Source: Agrocybe praecox
Taxonomy: Eukaryota; Basidiomycota; Agaricomycetes; Agaricales; Agrocybaceae
Assembly (NCBI GenBank): GCA_964017145.1
Contig: OZ024851.1
Span: 3,100,001 to 3,164,000, forward strand
Reading direction: 5' to 3'
DNA: 64,000 nt
The first letter of the stretch is position 1. Each line of letters starts with the position of its first letter. Under the pieces are notes generated by a model. That model was not told where the DNA came from and searched no databases. It worked only from the letters and a program-made list of their open reading frames with translations. This document shows, piece after piece, positions 45,950-59,282 of this stretch. A program made the position numbers and the translations under genes.

Positions 45950-48657
45950 CTAAGCGCTGCGCTGCATCACTTCCTCTCTGTTGTCTCCGGACTCCATTCG
46001 TTCCAAGTACTGCGCTATCTTTCGGCGTGCTCGTCGGCTGAGTGCCGGGAACATCATAGACATAGGCGCAAATGATTTCGTCCTGCAAAGCTCAATGAGA
46101 GGAGCATATCGGGCTGCCACTGGTAGGTAAATGCATAGATCCTCTAGAGAAATCATGTAAGAGGACCAATAAATAGGATCCACAGCAGCACCAACTTTCC
46201 ACAATGTTAGAAGAACCCAATCAAAGCATTCAAAGGAATAAATTTCATCGAGGCTCACAGAGGACTGCTTGGAGGTGAGGTCCCCATAACTTGTAATCCT
46301 CCTAGTAAGCCTGCTCCAACTCTGACCAAGTACCGGTTTTCCCTCAAAAACATGGCTTCCGGCACGCATATGCCATCTCCACGGATGTGTCCTCCTTTTC
46401 CTTAGGGCTATGGAAGGGAGTTGAAGATGCCTATTTGCCTCTTGCTTAGTCTGACGTGGCTTGTCCTGTAGTTTCTCCAGACAATAAAGGGCCGCTTTGG
46501 CAAGTATTCTTGATTTCTCGGAATCAGTAAGGAGACTAAGAAAGGTTTGAGTTATCGCGTCTACAGGCCCTCCAGTGGCCAGTTTCCGGAGCATGCGAGA
46601 AAAAGGGCTGTTATCTTCATACATGAGATGGGGTCGAGGGGTATTGTCAATGTAGCTTCGAGCAAATATATAATTGCTTTCCGAATTGTCAGAATATTGC
46701 ATAAGCAGCTCTGATATCATACACTCGCAGGTAGTTTGGATGCGTTCGTGCAGGAGATCGTTGACTTTTGGGTGTTTATTCTATTTGGACATCTAGGTTA
46801 GCTTGTGTATAAGTTTTTAGATGAGAGAAATGAATTCGCACAAATTTCGATAGCAGTCTGAGTAAAGATGGAAGAAACATGTCATTTGCGAAGGAATAGT
46901 CGAACCGAGGCGAAGAAAGTGTTCTAAAGTATGAATCTAATGGAAAATGAGCAACAGCGTCAAGAAATTTTATTTGATCTGAGTTTGTCCAGTCCTGGTA
47001 CGGTGCATCTTTGTCGGCTTGCAGGATAGTGTCATTAATATAGCTCCAAGTTAAGAATTGGGGCCTTTTATGTTCTTCTGAAATCCAAGAAATGAGTGAG
47101 TAAGAATGACGACATCATTGAGTAGCTAGTGCCATAATACTTGCTTACCTGAAAATAGCTGGATTACCCGTAGAATGTGCCCGGCTCTGGTATCGGTGCG
47201 ATTCCGGTAGAATCGGCCAGATCTCTGAGAGTCGAATAAAAAATCTGAAAAGGATTTATGGTGAAGCGTCACCCAATAATGAGGAAATGGGGCAATGGAG
47301 AACATTTGAAGTTCAACAATGGCTGGAAAATCAGTGAGAACCACCTGGACATCTCCAGCTTCCAGTTCCAGGAGCCTTTCTATGTCAGCTGGATCCATAC
47401 CGCCATAGAGAGCAGGGTAGGCCAGTATATCAATGGCTACGTTCGGTTCGTCCGCCATCATTATGATATGCGTATACAGCGCATCGAGCTCTGCAAATGG
47501 GAGGTCTTTGAACGGCGGACGATACCCCAACGCAGACTCCAGTCTGTGATGCGGACGGTGCCGACTGGATTCGACGTATCGCATCACTATGGTAGCAAAA
47601 ATGAATTGTCCCGACGATTTCTTTACTATCTGATTCACCACCGCTTCGGCTGGCCATGATTCCGGAATGAGAGCCTTCAAGTTATGACTTCGTCGGATAT
47701 GCGCAAATCTATCATGGAGGTACAATTTGATGTCGCGGGCGGGAGAGTATTCATCGCCTAGAAACATCCGGAAGACTGCGGGGCGCATGGTTGGAGCATC
47801 GAACGAGTTGGAGATCTGAGTCTCTGGACGACTACAGACGAGGATGCGAATGGCAATTCCTCGTGCGCGTGAGATATTTATCGTATGTAGGAGAGACTCC
47901 AATATATCTCGTTGGCTGTCCTTGTCCAAGCATTCATCCAGGCCATCTATCACGATGAGGAAACGCGGTGCTTTCTGAGGCTCGTTAGCGTATACTGCAT
48001 GGAGGGGATCAACGACTAGCGAGGACAGTTGGGTTCGCAACGATCGGCTAAAAATCAAAGGATCATAGTCAACAAACGCAGAGACCGCGTTGCGTACAGC
48101 AGGGCTGACAGAACAGATCTGGTACGCAATAGTCGGCACCAGAGATTGTGAATGGTTTCGTGTCGGGTCACCGGAGCTGAATAAAAAGCTCGCAACGACG
48201 ATCCTGAGCCCTGCGAGTGCTCCTTTCGACTCCTCAGAGTCGGCAGCACAACGTTCACATAGGGTTCTTCCAATCGCCGATTTTCCCGAGCCAGCTGGAC
48301 CACTGAGCCATGCAATATCCTTTTCGCAGGTCTCTTCTTGTTCGCCATTCGCCCAGTCCAGCAGGGCTTGTATGACTGCAACGCGGGTGCCCGGATGACA
48401 CTTGGGGAGATCGAAGGTGTGTCCTGAGTCGTGGAGCGCATTGGGCGCTACGGCTGGCAAAAGCCTTGAGTCAAATGCAGCTGAATCACGAGTATAATAG
48501 ATTCAGCTACTATCAAGAAGAAAAACAGGGATCTTGGCAACGTACGCTTTGCAGGACTTTGGGGATATGTAATATTATGAGAAACAAAGTTTCCACCGGT
48601 AATAACTGCTTGCGATAGCGAAGGGAACGCTGATCCCTGAAAGATGTTTTGTTCCAT
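45950..48657 (-). CDS. NACHT STAND NTPase (NLR-like), copy A, 836 aa
   Basis: Exons 48657-48546, 48480-47149, 47077-46842 and 46780-45950; 837 codons. The short N-terminus carries SQAVITGGNFVSHN (residues 15-28). Then comes a NACHT domain: Walker A GPAGSGKSA at 98-106, a VVASFLFSSGDPTRNHSQSL segment usual in fungal NACHTs, Walker B FLIVIDGLDEC at 211-221 and an RILVCSRPE sensor-like motif. After a winged-helix-like region (SFSDFLFDSQRSG, LHHKSF) a C-terminal helical part of about 400 residues follows. No ankyrin, WD40 or TPR repeats are evident, unlike many fungal NLRs. STAND NTPases act as switches in non-self recognition and cell death; no effector domain is recognised here. The last intron (46781-46841) has a gctaac branch site and is needed to bypass a stop. 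Confidence 0.9.
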
Positions 48658-49535
48658 GACTTGTATAGCTGGTTAATCGGTACAAAAGAATCGAGAAATC
48701 TCGAGCAGGGTAAAAGGAAGAAGACCAAGAGAAGCCACGGTCGATATTCGGATAAACGTGGTAATCGGGACTCATAATTATGCAAGCACTGCCTCGTGCT
48801 TAACGGTTCCCACTTATAAATAACACATAGCGGCGGAATATGTTCTTTATATTTTTGAATTATTATTATTCAGTGAAAATCTGAACCGGAAGCAGTTGCA
48901 GTTGCGGCTCTCGAGTCGAAAATTCAAACAGTCGCTTCTCTGCCCACGATTTTCCCGAAATCGGTTTTCGTCAGAATCGAACTCAGAACCGGGCGAGAAC
49001 GATCAACTTTCCAAAATGCGTGCTAATTTGTCTAAAATGTCCCCAGTAAAGGTGATCAGAATGAGGGAATGCACACCAAGAGTACTTTAAAAAAGACGAC
49101 GTATATGAGTGTGCGCGTCATCGAAGCCTTGGAGAGCAAACAAACGACATGGCCGAATGTAACCTGCGGAATAGCTTGAAATACATGGTTCCGGTATGTG
49201 GCTGGATTAGCCAGAGGCGCTGTTAAACATACATACATGCATGCATAATGTCACTTGCCCGGTAGTTGGATGTGTTGTGCTCGGGTACCTTATCGCATGG
49301 CATCCCACCTTTGTTTTTTTCTTCATCCTTTCGAGATACTACTGCGATTGTCCATGCGCTAATTTCATGCAAATAGAACAACAGAAAAATAGAATAAAAT
49401 AGAATTAGACTACAATATAATAACTTATTGCAACAAAATGAACCGATTCGAGCGTTCTCATCTATCACCTTTCCATTTCCCCTCCTCCCCCCAACCATCA
49501 AACGCAACGCACGCTCAACCACTCATTAATAAATT
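48658..49535. other. Upstream flank of NACHT copy A
   Basis: To about 49190 it matches the flank of copy B (62000-62325). Beyond that it is unique; no gene seen. Confidence 0.5.
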
Positions 49536-51625
<2,090 letters not shown>

Positions 51626-52480
51626 CGATTCAAAATATTCAAATTTGAACGTTGAACGTTGAACTTTGGTCGTAATCACGTGTAAAAAGAAGGACGCTGG
51701 AGCAGTCCAGGATGCAGCTCGAAGGCGTAGCTGGGCTTGGAAGCGCGTCGAGCGGCCTCGCACGATGGCGGTAGTGAGCAAAGGATGGAATGGATTCGGC
51801 TATGGACGCGTCGCTGTCATACAGGTAATGGATCTAATCTAATCTAGACTACGGATCGGGCTGTCGGTCAGACTGCACTGCCACAACGCGAGGGGAGGTG
51901 TTTAACTTGTGTTCAAGAGGGCCGCGTGGTCAACTTAAGCTGGAGAGTTGCACGCACCAGCCGCAACCTTTGAACGAACATAGTATGGAAGCAAAAAGGA
52001 GTAGAGCATGCCATATTCCAGAATTTGATCGGGGACGGGGAATAAGTCCCCCCGACTCCCGCCTTGGGAGACGTCAACGTACATAGGCAGAATCAGTATG
52101 AGATATTGTATGGATACAGCGAGGAGCCGACCCAATTCTTACCGACACTCTAAACAAGAGCTAAATTGCAACACAATCAAGTTCTGAGAGAATTTGATTG
52201 AGGGGCAGGGAATATGAATCCTCGCATCCTGCGTTGGGAAAGGTTATTCCAAATACCAATTTGGTCTTACCCCTTATCATTCTATAGCATTTAAAACCCA
52301 CAGCCCCTTGGCTATTTACTGATTACTGAGCAAAATATGCGCTATATAAATCGTACCGCGAGCGGTACTAAGCGGCTGTGAGATTAGATTAGATTAGAGC
52401 TGCACGTTAAGCATAGATCTGAGAGTTCGACGAGCACATGGATGGATTGTGCAGGAAAGCTCATACAAGAAATAGTCATA
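51626..52480. other. Intergenic with short repeats
   Basis: Two related stretches about 180 bp apart (52003-52080 and 52185-52260) share gaatttgat(c/t)g(g/a)gg, a cagggaata core and c(g/t)ttggga. TAATC-type repeats in opposite orientation lie at 51832-51847 and 52381-52399. No gene seen. Confidence 0.5.
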
Positions 52481-52492
52481 TATATATATAAG
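52481..52492 (+). promoter_or_regulatory. TATA tract before small secreted protein gene
   Basis: tatatatataag, 74-85 nt before the ATG at 52566; the paralogue at 53766 has TATAAG (53679-53684) at the same distance. Confidence 0.45.
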
Positions 52493-52565
52493 ACCATGGC
52501 ACTCATACCTACAGGCTACCTCTCACAATCGACAACGCACCACAACAGCTGAGATTGTTACAGCT

Positions 52566-52742
52566 ATGCAACTTATTGCCAAGTCCATCTTCGTTACTTC
52601 TATAATGATGCTCTCCAGCGTCAAGCACGTCGCTATCGCCGCTACAGGCGGCACCACTGACGTGGAAACACTGTACATGTATACCGCCATCCCTGAAAGG
52701 ACTAGCACAGATGTAAAGATGAAGAAAAGGTACTTCTTCTGA
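52566..52742 (+). CDS. Small secreted protein paralogue, 58 aa, probably truncated
   Basis: Reads MQLIAKSIFVTSIMMLSSVK with a signal peptide closely like that of the gene at 53766 (MQLISKSFLAATTAMVMMLA). The rest has no cysteines and ends YFF-stop. The Cys-rich second exon of the relative is absent, so this is either a decayed copy or a different short peptide. Confidence 0.5.
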   Translation: MQLIAKSIFVTSIMMLSSVKHVAIAATGGTTDVETLYMYTAIPERTSTDVKMKKRYFF

Positions 52743-53678
52743 GTTCGTCTGTCGTGTGAAGGGGAGCGTCGCATACTGAGCGGCCTGGACAACCTGGTCA
52801 GATGATTTTAATATTCCGACATTCTTTTAGAGCGCCACGAACAGATCAGTAAATGTTAAATTAATGAATCATCGGAGATGAGTCATCGTGGGTATGGTAC
52901 TCTGTTTCCGAGCTTCCCTTTTTGTCGGATAAACAGAAATCCGTGCCAGGAAGCACCCGTTGCTGGCTTTCAAGGTGCATTTATTTTCTCGATTAATTCA
53001 GTTTTTTAATGTCATGAAATATGTCCAGTGCCATTATATGTAATATTGTGCATATCCGATTTCTAGGAGATCCAGGCTTCACTTCATGTAATACTACTAG
53101 ATACTTTTAAATCAAAGTTTAATGAATCACACGTACTCGTCTGTGTGGAATAAATTATCTCACTAGAACTATGATGCTCCCGGTTGCTCCATCTGCGGCG
53201 TCTCTAAACTTAAGTCATTAAGAATTAAGGTGTGTGTGTGAGCCAAGCAAGCGTGATTAGAACATACCGGACCATTTTAATCAATTCCTCAACAAATTTT
53301 GGACGATTCAAAATTTCGTTCAAATGGTCACAGGTCACACCTCCGTCGCACGAATTGATCGAAACGCCAGGACAGTAGTACAGTCTGACGAGTCTACACA
53401 TACCTGGTACACATAGTTGTGATTATTACCATTATTCATGCCCCGCGCTCGATGGACCTTTTGGATTCTCGTATGTGGGGCGGCCTTGGGGACGACTTAT
53501 GTTATCTTCTTTTTAGCTTCTGTGAGGAGCCGTCTTGAGTCGATTAAGGCTTAGCGCTTGACACCCATCCCTCAGCGCTTCTACGGTCGTCATATCTGAG
53601 TCATCGGAGAGCAAACAAAGAAGACGGAGTATTCTAACGATATATAGAAACATGCACCACCCTGCCTTGAAAAAAACA
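52743..53678. other. Intergenic
   Basis: No gene found. Confidence 0.45.
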
Positions 53679-53765
53679 TATAAGAGAAGCGCTCTTGCAA
53701 GGGAGGTGTCCCTCAACACACAACGCATCCAAACGCACATATCATTGTCATATCTTCAATAAACC

Positions 53766-54119
53766 ATGCAGCTCATTTCCAAGTCTTTCCTTGCCGCCAC
53801 CACTGCAATGGTGATGATGCTCGCAAGCCCCAGCCTTGTCATTGCCGCTCCCAGCGAGGGCGCCAGCATGAAAACGTATGTGCCACGCATAGCCATATAC
53901 ATAACCTACGAGCTAACGAATCACTGTAGCAACGCCCCATCCAACACGACAGTCTCCGACTCTACATCTGCAGTTGGATACGGCTGTGGGACGAACGATT
54001 CGCCCAGCTCTTGCTGGAAGTACTGTCCCAGTGGAGGCTGGTGCTGGACTTTGCCAGAGACCGTCTGCCACTCCGATTCTGACTGCTCTGGCGACCCGGC
54101 ATGCTACAGCGGCTGCTGA
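53766..54119 (+). CDS. Cys-rich small secreted protein, 99 aa
   Basis: Exons 53766-53875 and 53930-54119 joined inside a Thr codon; 100 codons. A clear signal peptide (MQLISKSFLAATTAMVMMLA ... VIAAP) precedes a mature part with eight cysteines: GYGCG, SSCWKYC, GGWCW, ETVCH, DSDCS, PACYSGC. The even number of Cys, Trp/Tyr between them and the small size fit the effector-like secreted proteins of basidiomycetes. TATAAG lies 82 nt before the ATG. No known domain is named; activity unknown. A truncated relative lies 1.2 kb upstream on the same strand. Confidence 0.85.
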   Translation: MQLISKSFLAATTAMVMMLASPSLVIAAPSEGASMKTYVPRIAIYITYELTNHCSNAPSNTTVSDSTSAVGYGCGTNDSPSSCWKYCPSGGWCWTLPETVCHSDSDCSGDPACYSGC

Positions 54120-54929
54120 ACGTTGAGCGCTCGAATCTCAATCTCGGTCTGTGGAACAAACGTACGTGTTTACAACTGCGTTCATCTGATGCGTATTCAA
54201 CCTCGTTGTTGATTGATTTTCCATACACTTTTAGAATCCTTGTACATCACGTGTCACTCGTGCACCTGCAGATCCGACTCTTCCGTGTTATAAACGCTGC
54301 AATGTAATTAACCTACAAAACGAACAAAAAATATGCCTTGCCGCGATTCTTGTACATAAAATTCAATAAAAAATTGTTTCTGTGTCTATGTCCATATCTG
54401 TGTCTGTGCCCACCAATAATGTTTATTTTATTTTTTGAAATCATTCGAATTATTATCTTCAAGAGAACGCAACGATGGCTCCTTTGATCGCAGTATGAAC
54501 AATGCATCACCGGCCACATTGTGGGTGTTGCTCGGTGTACACAATAAATATATACAACGGTGGTTACTGACCTTCCAGGGTAGGGGTATAATACAAGTAT
54601 AATAACGGGCGAGCTCTGGCGTACGTCCAAACCCGTAAGTGGACAGCACGGAGTTGCTAATTAACTTGCGTTCATTTGTTTAATCATTTTTCGCTCGTCC
54701 GCTGCTTATTCATAACTTATAATCACTCTGTTAATGTTCTCTAACAAGCACGAGCTCCATGGCATACTAGTCCGTGACTTGAGCCAAGTGGATCTGATGA
54801 CGGTACTGTGTATACCCATGCCATTTTCAATAATTTTTAGATTGTTGTCAAAGCCTCATAGCTATCAAAACACTCGGAGCACGTAGTAGAGAGGTAGGTA
54901 TCTTACGTATGTAAATATTTTAATTTTAA
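54120..54929. other. Intergenic
   Basis: No gene found; sits between the secreted protein gene and repeat R3. Confidence 0.45.
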
Positions 54930-55862
54930 AGGAGAAGATGGCACATACTAAGTTTGAATTTGTATGTATGAATTGAATCGAACTAGGTTGAGGTTGACTT
55001 TGTCGCAGTATGCGTATGATGGGCTTGGTAGCACCAGGGGTAAGAGCACAGAGGAGGGAGGCTAGTGTTGCGCGACGGCGCGCTGGAATAGACTTGTTTA
55101 ACAGAGATGAGCGATGTTGCATTCACTGCGTACCTTTGGAGGCTGTTCAACGCGTATCGTTATAACCCTGCTATTCATCCCAATACGGGATAGCACACCA
55201 TGTTTCCCTAGTCTGACGTTCGTTTTCTTCCCACATTGAAACGTTTAATGGTGGGTACGTCTATCGTCGAGCAGTGAATGGCAATCTGAGCTAGGTTTAT
55301 CGCATCGTAGGTAGGCTTGTGCGATCATCGGAGCGGACGATGTAGGGTCTACGGTTGCAGCGGCTTATAGCGGCGATGCGCCACATGAAGCTGTTGAGAA
55401 AAGAAGATTTACTTCAAGAGGGTGAGGTGGGGAGAGGAGAGAGGAGGGGGGGCGTACAACGATAGGCCGACGCTTCCTCCTATGTTGAGACCCGAAGCCC
55501 GAGGACTTGAAGCTTGAGGGTTTAACGTATTAACTTGAGGTGGGCAATGGCGAGCAGACTGGAAGAGGAAGGAAAAGGTGATTGTTTTTTATTAGCATCG
55601 ATACGAAGAAATGCGAGGGAAGGGAAGAAAACGGAGGAGGACAGAAATGGATGATGCCGAGGAGCCAAACGTCCAGAAACTAGGGTATCTACCATCAACA
55701 ACGTACTCAGCAATTGCCATCCAAACCCGAAAGCGCGTCGAGCAGACTCCCACGGCGGCAGTACGGCGATGACATCGTTTTCGGCATCGCGTTGGTGCTA
55801 TGTCGGTCGTTGAACCGTCGTCGAGATCGTAAAAGGATGGTCGTCGTGGGAGAAAGCCTCAC
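54930..55862. repeat. Dispersed repeat, copy R3 (5' truncated)
   Basis: Starts at gatggcacatactaagttt, so it lacks the first ~250 bp present in R1 and R2, then follows them to about 55862. Confidence 0.8.
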
Positions 55863-56454
55863 AATTGTCGCAACATCATAGCGTAAAGCATAGCGAGACG
55901 GCTAAGAAACGAAGACGAAGAGCACAGATCGAGAAGATCCCACAGACAAGTAAGAGAAACGCATAACGGACGACCAGGCTACCTACATGGCGGCATCCAA
56001 AAGCAATAAAATAGGAAGAACAAATACAGAAAACACGACAAGCTGTGCCACTAAAGAAAGAGTAAAAAGGAGGATGCGTGTGGTAGTGGCAGTGCAAAAT
56101 TCAAACATTTGATTACATACTCGAACACCGTGACCGTGACTCGGCATGCAAATTCGAGTTCCGAAAGATTTGATGCCCATCTTTACTCGGTACTCGGATC
56201 CCACAGCACCGAAAATTCATCACCACTCGAAACATCTTTCCTCAATACATATTTAAATCTAAATTTGACTACAAGCTGCGGTGATGATACTGATCTATGA
56301 CTCTACCCCACGTAGTAGTAAATGTACAGAAATACATGGAACGTATAAAAGAAATCCAGGATCCAAGTTACCTTTTGAATGTTTTGTCATTCAACGTTAC
56401 TTGACGCTTTCTGCACATCACTTGTCAACTATTTTTGGATTGGATTGTGTGCCC

Positions 56455-58314
56455 ATGACTAACGTGACCAACGCGGCAACTGCGGTAGCCCAGGAGCTCG
56501 AAAATATACAATATGCCAGAGGTGTGTAGTAGGCCAAAATCTGTCCGGGCAGGGTCCTGTTCACTTCTCAACTATTGATCTACAAATCTTCTTTAGTGTT
56601 CGCCATTACATTAATCTTTTATGATCAGCGTGCGTGTTTTTTACGACTCTCTTTGTCCAATAATATTGACTTACCATTCACTGCCCGTTCAGTGATCAAC
56701 TTTGGGCGCGAGGTATGAACCCATCCCTGAATTGTGGATTCGCCTCGCTCATATCCACCGTGGGAAGGTGGAATTTATATGGGTATATGACATGTGTCCG
56801 TCCCAAAAACCCACTTAGTGATCATTACGCCCATCCTATGTAGCGCCGATCAAATTGGTCGCTGCTCAAGGTTTTGTATTTGACTGTGAGGCTTTCCTTT
56901 ATTAGATATATTTCTGGTGATTTAACTGACAACCCGAAGATGCGATACTATCTCCTTGGTGCAACAATGTGAGCTCTCTCCTTGTTTTTACACACCCTAC
57001 TGAGATTAAACAATGCAATGACAGATATGCAACATACGGTAAAGGATATCTAATTACTAGAAGACGATTTACCCCATTTATACCCGTAACTTAGTCTCGT
57101 TCAACGCAGATGGTACAGTTTCTGTAAGCTACTCCCGCTTCTCTGTTATATTCTTTGCGTGACGAATAATACCATCTAGGCGTACGTCATACATAGGGTA
57201 CTAACATGATTCAATAACGAACTCAAGTCCTAGAGCAGATGTATGAAGTCTCTCTACCTTACTCACATACCTAACCTCATCGCTTACAAGGAAATCTCAA
57301 GGTAACCACCTCGCGCGTGTAGAGAGCTTCACTCTCTTCGTCTCTTCGTTCCTCTCTCAAGGTGCGAAGCTCCGTTTCCACTCTTCCGCTCTCTTATTTA
57401 TCTTATCTTAATCTAATCACCAAACATCTCTCGTTTCATCTTGGCATCTCATCTCATATCGTCAGCAATCCTCCAAATACGAGTCTACGCCATATACTAT
57501 GGCAGCAAACTCGTTCTTATATTTATGCTCATATGCTACGTCACCTCTGCGGTGATTACGATATGGGCTGCTGGGATGAACATGGTTAAACCTTCAGGTA
57601 CGCAAGGCATCAGTTTATATGCGTAAATGCTACGTATCCACTCAAAGTTTATTTTGCCAGCAAACCTCGCCAGGATCCTGGCATCAGGAAGGTCCTGTAC
57701 CCTCCAACCCCTTCCAAAAAATGCCGGGGAGATGTGGATCCCCCCTCTCGTATTCGAGACTATACTATGCGCCTTGGTGGCGTATCGGGGGTTATCGATA
57801 TCCAAGGATAGCTTGAGGAAGAGTGGCGTCCCACAAAATGGGACACGGACGCTGTTGATGGACATTATCATGCGCGATTCGGTTATTTACTTCATTGTGT
57901 GCGTATGTTTGCACCGTTCTGAATGTGAATTATTTACAGTCTAGAGCTGATGTATATCTCCTGCCTCGTTACATGGGCGAAGAGTGCCGTGAGTGTTACA
58001 TCACAATCTATCTATCCTCTCTGTCTATCACTCACATAATATCGCATCTCCATCTCATATGCACTGTGAAACAGACCGGCTACATCCTCGACATGATAGC
58101 CATCACTTCAATCGCGTTGATGGGGATACTAGGAACTCGGATAATCCTCAATCTCAAAGAAGCCGCAACAGACTTCGACCATGAAACTAGAATCGGCCAT
58201 GGTCACGAGAGCGATGGAGATAAAGGGTTGTCTGCGTTAAGATTTGCTACTAGCTATGGTCTTATGGGAGGGGAGGGTGGTGAGGCGCCCTTGGGGAGAG
58301 CGGGACATGTATAA
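56455..58314 (+). CDS. DUF6533 seven-helix membrane protein, gene 3
   Basis: Paralogue of 39148 with the same exon plan: first exon MTNVTNAATAVAQELENIQY, then VINFGRE, VEFIW, WRRSNWSLLK, MRYYLLGATIYATY, and helices SAILQIRVYAIYYGSKLVLI and CYVTSAVITIWAAGMNM. A later exon has MWIPPLVFETILCALVAYRG and GTRTLLMDIIMRDSVIYF, and the last exon TGYILDMIAITSIALMGILG, TRIILNLKEAATDFDHE and a His/Gly-rich tail to the TAA. All recognised pieces keep their frame, so the gene is probably functional. TATAAAA lies 105 nt before the start. Function unknown. Confidence 0.78.
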
Positions 58315-58568
58315 ATAGAAGATATGTGGTACGAACGAATGAAGATCTATGTCTCAGTAAAAGTAAAAATGCTCAACCGAGATTAATAAATAACAATTAC
58401 TGATAACTGAGATACGTTACAATACGAAAGCATATCGTGATAACAGTATCCTTCAAGTACCCTCCTTCGTATCATGCTCTCCGATTTCTTTCCCTCGTGG
58501 TAAATTACTAGCGAACGTTTTTCATTCAACTCGAAGAATCTGTTGGCGGAACTTGTTCGAATTGATGA
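58315..58568. other. Convergent 3' flanks
   Basis: Short region between the DUF6533 gene and the transporter fragment. Confidence 0.4.
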
Positions 58569-59232
58569 CTAAATTGATGACTGAAATTGATCTAGATGCA
58601 TAAGCAAACCTCTCGTCCTGGACCGGTTATGAAAAGACTCATTGCTCAATTCTCTGTATAACAAGTCAATTTTCTCCAGAGAAAGACCCTCAGTCTCCGG
58701 GAAGAAGAAGTACGTGAGCACTAAACATCCAACGCACGTTCCACCCCAGATAAGGAACACTTTAACGCCCAAATTCGCAGCTTTGATGCCGCTAGGTCCA
58801 AATGTTGTTGGGTTAACGAGGGAATGAATAGTATAGCTTATACCGAAATTCCATAACCAGTTACTAGCAACGGCGAGAGACATGGAGTTGGCACGAATTC
58901 CGAGAGGCTAATAGAATAGGATGAGAACGGCTCACATAAAAAGAATAAAAAGAAGGTAAGCGTACGAAAAGCTCTCCAGTGAGTACCCAGATAACAGGTC
59001 CCCGCCATATCGCACAGAACGCAATGTCGAAACAAGTGGGGGCGATCAAGAAACGCTGAGCAGTGATATTGACGGCGACGCCACAAGTACTCCCGGGATG
59101 ACCAGCAGTAACGCCAAAGATAGCGACGATGAACTCGCTGATACACATAGCCGCAGCGCCTATGAGAAAAATACGTCTACGGCCGACACGTTCGATTAGT
59201 TGTACGCCCACGATGGTCATGACGGTGTTGAC
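58569..59232 (-). pseudogene. Sugar transporter (MFS) 3' portion, truncated
   Basis: Two exons remain on the minus strand: the first from about 59232 (TVMTIVGVQLIERVGRRRIF ... RGPVIWVLTGELF), the second to a stop at 58569 (PLGIRANSMSLAVASNWLWN, TYFFFPETEGLSLEKIDLLY). These are the RxGRR loop, the GELFPLGIR and the PETEGLSLEKID signatures of hexose-type MFS transporters (plasma-membrane H+/sugar symport in intact members). The N-terminal half is missing: at 59232 the sequence switches to the 3' flank of the NACHT gene. No promoter or start codon remains for a full protein. Confidence 0.87.
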
Positions 59233-59282
59233 AATACGTGAGTACGTGGTACAATAAGATTTTAAGTACTAGTACATGACCA

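Larger units (their letters stand above)
44220..49190. repeat. Segmental duplication, left copy
   Basis: Same order as 54930-62325: dispersed repeat, DUF6533 first exon, sugar transporter piece, NACHT gene, and its upstream flank (both end in a shared stretch with acctgc(g/a)gaatagcttgaa). Relative to the right copy about 2.6 kb is missing between 45659 and 45660, removing most of the DUF6533 gene and the transporter 3' part. Confidence 0.85.

Noticed and set aside
47258..47659. Plus-strand frame of 133 codons
   Set aside because: Antisense to the NACHT gene; the same shadow appears at 60729-61049 opposite copy B.
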